Part shown: piece after piece, positions 22,493 to 25,517 of the stretch | Layout: every line of letters starts with the position of its first letter | Position numbering within the stretch: position 1 is the stretch's first letter | From: DASRVA01 sp050732875 | GTDB taxonomy: Bacteria; Gemmatimonadota; Gemmatimonadetes; JACCXV01; JAHWKZ01 | Direction of reading: 5' to 3' | Length of the DNA: 25,517 nucleotides | NCBI GenBank assembly: GCA_050732875.1 | Contig: JBOHRQ010000030.1 | Location: forward strand, 1 to 25,517 | Translations under genes and position numbers: made by a program | Notes under the pieces: model-generated | What the model saw: only the letters and a program-made list of their open reading frames with translations | Databases searched by the model: none | Told to the model about the DNA's origin: nothing

Positions 22493-23650
22493 ATGCCGAT
22501 CTCCGTCGAAACGACCACCGCCCTGCTGGCCGAGCTGGTGCGGGTCGAGTCCGTGAACCCGGCTCTCTCTGACGGGAAGAGCGACGAGGCCGAGCTCGCC
22601 AACCTGGTCGCCCGCCAGCTCGCCGAGATGGGCCTCCGGGTCGAGCGGCGGGAGCCCGAACCCGGCCGGGTGAGCGTCCTCGGAACCCTCGCCGGCGCTG
22701 GGGGAGGCCCCTCGCTCATGCTGTACGCGCACCTGGACACGGTGGGGGTCGAAGGCATGGAGGACCCGTTCGAGCCCGCGATCCGGGACGGCCGGCTTTA
22801 TGGGCGCGGCGCCTACGACATGAAGGGCGGCCTGGCCGCGTGCCTCGCCGCCGCCCAGACCCTGGTCGAGCGGGCTCCGCCCCTGGCCGGCGACGTGATC
22901 GTGGCCGCGGTCGCCGACGAAGAGGTGGCGAGCCTCGGGATGTCCGACGTCCTGACCGCGGTCATCCCCGACGCAGCCATCGTCACAGAGCCGACCGAGC
23001 TCGAAATCTGTCTCGCCCACAAGGGGTTCGCGTGGATCGACGTCACCACGCACGGCCGCGCCGCCCACGGGAGCCGCTTCGAGGAGGGGGTCGACGCCAA
23101 CCTGCGGATGGGCCGCTTTCTGGCCCGTCTTGAGGACCTCGAGCGGAAGCTCCGCGTGTCTACACCTCACCCTCTCGTCGGCCCGCCCTCGCTGCACGCG
23201 GCCGTCCTCGATGGCGGCACCGGGCCCAGCACGTACGCCGACCGGTGCCAGCTCACGATCGAGCGGCGGACCGTGCCGGGGGAGAGCGCGGAGAAGGCGC
23301 TCGCGGAGATTCGCGCCATCCTCGATCGGCTCCACGAGGAGGACCCCTCCTTCCAGGCCGAGGCGGTCACGACCCTCGCGCGGGCGCCGTTCGAGGCCGG
23401 CGCCGACCGCCCCGTCGTGAGCGCGCTCGCGCGCGCGGCCGCCGAGATCCTCGGCCGCCGCCCTCCGCTCGTCGGCCGGCCCTACTGGATGGACGCGGCG
23501 CTCCTGGGCGAGGCGGGCGTGGACACCGTGGTCATGGGCCCTGCGGGAGCCGGCGCCCATGCCGTCGAAGAGTGGGTCGATCTCGCCTCGGTCGCGCGCC
23601 TGGCCGAGATCCTCGCCCGCGCGGCAATCGAGTACTGTGGAACGGCCTGA
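22493..23650 (+). CDS. M20-family metallopeptidase (ArgE/DapE type)
   Basis: 385 residues; AGAGGAG lies 8 bases before ATG. All usual di-zinc residues are visible: H80-x-D82 ('YAHLDTV'), D109 ('GAYDMKGG'), E143-E144 ('ADEE'), E166 ('TEPTEL') and H356 ('GAGAHAVEEWV'). A lid domain lies between ('THGRAAHGSRFEEGVDANLRMGRFL'). The family hydrolyses N-acyl amino acids, succinyl-diaminopimelate or small peptides; the close form here is acetylornithine-deacetylase/succinyl-DAP-like, but the substrate cannot be fixed. Its 3' end overlaps chrA by 14 bases, so it is co-transcribed with a chromate transporter, an unexpected partner. Confidence 0.9.
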   Translation: MPISVETTTALLAELVRVESVNPALSDGKSDEAELANLVARQLAEMGLRVERREPEPGRVSVLGTLAGAGGGPSLMLYAHLDTVGVEGMEDPFEPAIRDGRLYGRGAYDMKGGLAACLAAAQTLVERAPPLAGDVIVAAVADEEVASLGMSDVLTAVIPDAAIVTEPTELEICLAHKGFAWIDVTTHGRAAHGSRFEEGVDANLRMGRFLARLEDLERKLRVSTPHPLVGPPSLHAAVLDGGTGPSTYADRCQLTIERRTVPGESAEKALAEIRAILDRLHEEDPSFQAEAVTTLARAPFEAGADRPVVSALARAAAEILGRRPPLVGRPYWMDAALLGEAGVDTVVMGPAGAGAHAVEEWVDLASVARLAEILARAAIEYCGTA

Positions 23651-24938
23651 GCCGGCGGCGTTGCCCGGCTTCGGCGATGCGTTCCGCTTCTGGGCCCTCC
23701 TGGGATGGATCTCGTTCGGCGGCCCGGCCGGCCAGATCGCGATCATGCACCGGGAGCTGGTCGAGAAGCGGGGCTGGATCTCCGAGGAGCGCTTCCTCCA
23801 CGCCCTCAACCTCTGCATGCTCCTGCCCGGCCCGGAGGCGCAGCAGCTCGCCACCTACGTCGGGTGGAGGTTGCATCGGATCCGCGGCGGGCTGGCGGCC
23901 GGGATCCTGTTCATCCTGCCCTCGATCGCGGTCCTCCTGGCGCTGTCGTGGATCTACGTGACATACGGCGAGGTGTCGTGGGTGGCCGGGATCCTGGCCG
24001 GCTTCAAGCCCGTGGTGGTGGCGATCGTGGCGCACGCGGTCCTTCGGATCGGCCGACGCGCCCTGACCCGCGCCGGGCACGTGGTTCTGGCGGCGGCCGC
24101 CTTCGTTGGCATGTACCTGCTCCATGTTCCCTTTCCGGCGATCGTGCTGGGCGCGGGTCTGGCGGGCCTGGCCGGAGCGCGCTGGTGGCCGGCGACTTTC
24201 GCCCGCCGGGTGGCGGACGATCCGCGGGCCGAAGAGACCGCAGCGCGCGTGCGCAGCGATTCCGGGACCTGGCGACGCGCACTCAAGGTCGCCTTCGTGG
24301 GGTTCGCCCTCTGGCTCCTCCCCTACCTCGCGCTCCTCGCCTGGCGCGGGGCGGCGAGCGTCCATGCCGCCGAGTACCGCTTCTTCACCCAGGCCGCCCT
24401 GGTGACGTTCGGCGGCGCCTACGCGGTCCTGGCGTATGTCACCCAGGCCGCCAGCGGCCCGCTCGGCTGGCTGACCCACGGCGAGGCCCTGGACGGGCTG
24501 GCGCTGGCCGAGACGACGCCGGGTCCCCTCATCATGGTCGTCCAGTTCGTCGGGTTCGTCGCCGCGTGGGGACGGCCGGAAGGGATGAGCCCCCTGACGA
24601 GCGCGATCGTGGGAGCGCTCGTCACGACCTGGGTCACCTTTCTCCCGAGCCTCGTCTTCGTCCTCCTGGGCGCGCCGCACATCGAGGCCCTGCGAGGGAA
24701 TCGCCTCCTGGACGGCGCCTTGACCGGGGTGACCGCGGCGGTCGTGGGCGTCATCCTCTACCTGGCCGTGCTCCTCGGCGACGCCACCGTGCAGCCGGCC
24801 GGCGCGGCCGGCGCCGATGTCTTCGCGATCGTCCTCATCGTTCTCGTGTTCGTCGTGCTCGCGCGGAATCGGGTGAGCCTGCCGGTGCTCGTCCTGGCGG
24901 GTGGGCTGGCCGGGCTCCTGCGGGCGGTGCTGGCGTGA
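23637..24938 (+). CDS. chrA: ChrA chromate efflux transporter, two-domain (long-chain) form
   Basis: 433 residues from GTG 23637. Two CHR repeats are visible. The first begins 'LLGWISFGGPAGQIAIMHRELVEKRGWISEERFLHALNLCMLLPGPEAQQLATYVGW'. The second has 'FFTQAALVTFGGAYAVLAYV', 'GWLTHGEALDGLALAETTPGPLIMVVQFVGFVAAW'. Each holds the conserved FGG and TPGP/LPGPEAQQ patches. About ten membrane helices. ChrA exports chromate from the cytoplasm. GTG 23637 is taken because it starts just before the first CHR helix and overlaps the M20 gene by 14 bases; earlier in-frame codons lie deeper in the M20 gene. It ends overlapping the next gene as GTGA. Confidence 0.93.
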   Translation: MERPEPAALPGFGDAFRFWALLGWISFGGPAGQIAIMHRELVEKRGWISEERFLHALNLCMLLPGPEAQQLATYVGWRLHRIRGGLAAGILFILPSIAVLLALSWIYVTYGEVSWVAGILAGFKPVVVAIVAHAVLRIGRRALTRAGHVVLAAAAFVGMYLLHVPFPAIVLGAGLAGLAGARWWPATFARRVADDPRAEETAARVRSDSGTWRRALKVAFVGFALWLLPYLALLAWRGAASVHAAEYRFFTQAALVTFGGAYAVLAYVTQAASGPLGWLTHGEALDGLALAETTPGPLIMVVQFVGFVAAWGRPEGMSPLTSAIVGALVTTWVTFLPSLVFVLLGAPHIEALRGNRLLDGALTGVTAAVVGVILYLAVLLGDATVQPAGAAGADVFAIVLIVLVFVVLARNRVSLPVLVLAGGLAGLLRAVLA

Positions 24939-25517
24939 CGGGGCGGCCGGCGACGTCGCCGGGTCGAGCGGCCGGGTGGCGGGACTTCCTCGCCCTCGAG
25001 CGCAACGTCGGCGCCGCGGCCGGGGCCTTCCTGCTCCTCGGCCTTGGCGAGGAGCTGTGGAAGAGGTTCCTGCCCAAGTATCTCGAGGCCCTGGGCGCGG
25101 GGCCGGTCGCGATCGGGCTCTTCGGGACCGCCGAGGACTTCAGCGACGCCCTGTACCAGTATCCCGGAGGCGCGCTCGCCGATCGCCTGGGCACGCGCCG
25201 CGCCTTCCTCCTTTTCATCGCGCTGGCCGGGCTCGGGTACCTCGCCTACCTGCTGAGCCCTTCGTGGCCATGGGTCTTCCTCGGGCTCGCCTTCGCCATG
25301 GCCTGGCCCAGCATGGGAAGCCCGGCCACGTTCGCCGTGATCGGCGACGCCCTTCCTCCCAACCGCCGGGCGATGGGCTTCACCGTCCAATCGATCCTCA
25401 AGCGGATCCCGAGGCTCGTCTCCCCCTTGATCGGAGGGACGCTCATCGCCGCGTTCGGGGTCGTGGCGGGAATCCGGGTCGGTCTGGCGGTGACGCTCGC
25501 CATGGCCGCCGCCACGC
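24935..25517 (+). CDS. MFS transporter (N-terminal part, cut by window end)
   Basis: The frame is open from GTG 24935, which overlaps the chrA stop (GTGA), to the end of the window, giving 194 residues. It shows an MFS N-terminal half: 'NVGAAAGAFLLLGLGEELWKRFLPKYLEALGAGPVAIGLFGTAEDFSDALYQYPGGALADRLGTRRAFLLF', in which 'GALADRLGTRRAF' is the loop 2-3 motif of the superfamily. About five to six helices follow ('WPWVFLGLAFAMAWPSMGSPATFAVIGDALPPNRRAMGFTV'). The substrate is unknown. The coupling suggests it belongs to the chromate-locus transcript. Confidence 0.85.
   Translation, partial: MTGRPATSPGRAAGWRDFLALERNVGAAAGAFLLLGLGEELWKRFLPKYLEALGAGPVAIGLFGTAEDFSDALYQYPGGALADRLGTRRAFLLFIALAGLGYLAYLLSPSWPWVFLGLAFAMAWPSMGSPATFAVIGDALPPNRRAMGFTVQSILKRIPRLVSPLIGGTLIAAFGVVAGIRVGLAVTLAMAAAT

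Noticed and set aside
22405..22758. 118-codon upstream extension of the chrB frame.
   Set aside because: It is antisense to the start of the M20 gene, Ser/Arg/Pro-rich, and the promoter with its -10 7 bases before ATG 22404 fits the shorter form.

Overview
The window is a strongly GC-rich, gene-dense piece of a bacterial chromosome with almost no long intergenic gaps (the largest is about 210 bases). The gene mix suggests a Gram-negative bacterium of a Gemmatimonadota-like or similar environmental phylum: DUF5916/CBM9 and FadL-type outer-membrane proteins, lipoproteins, two ECF sigma/zinc anti-sigma modules with envelope partners, a secreted M1 metallopeptidase, a POT peptide transporter and ChrA/ChrB. 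This placement is inferred from gene content only. No rRNA, tRNA, IS element or CRISPR array was recognised.

Layout. 1-340: 3' end of a peptide-type ABC substrate-binding protein. 364-2329: two different HEPN/nucleotidyltransferase (MNT) modules placed head to head. One is an intact HepT/MntA pair on the minus strand. The other is an MNT/HEPN pair on the plus strand whose MNT gene is frameshifted. 2183-7153 (minus): a run of secreted M1 peptidase, DUF5916 outer-membrane protein and a NicO-type metal transporter with a His-rich loop. 7258-9057: DppB/DppC-type permeases without ATPase genes. 9128-10968: ECF sigma, zinc anti-sigma and a Spy/CpxP-like periplasmic protein. 10999-12091 (minus): AlkA-like DNA glycosylase and 4HBT thioesterase. 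12181-15408: FadL-like porin, PerR, and two lipoprotein-type envelope proteins. 15419-15877: SufE-like protein. 15959/16007-18795: second ECF sigma, anti-sigma, DUF4097 protein, and a secreted protein with a C-terminal membrane tail. 18887-21360: MutM/Fpg and a POT transporter. 21391-25517: ChrB on the minus strand, divergent from an M20 peptidase, ChrA and an MFS transporter cut by the window end.

How the genes work together. The window is rich in envelope-stress and metal/redox-stress functions (two ECF circuits, PerR, ChrA/ChrB, NicO, two DNA glycosylases) and in peptide handling (M1, DppBC/SBP, M20, POT). The most informative sequence-level signal is a 20-base bipartite element, identical in sequence and spacing, upstream of the second ECF sigma gene and again upstream of the secreted C-terminally anchored protein at 18193. 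It is best read as the promoter recognised by that sigma factor, defining a small regulon. A second recurrent signal is a -10-like hexamer (TANNNT) only 6-9 bases before several start codons that lack a Shine-Dalgarno sequence, which suggests leaderless mRNAs; the clearest are the FadL-like gene and chrB.
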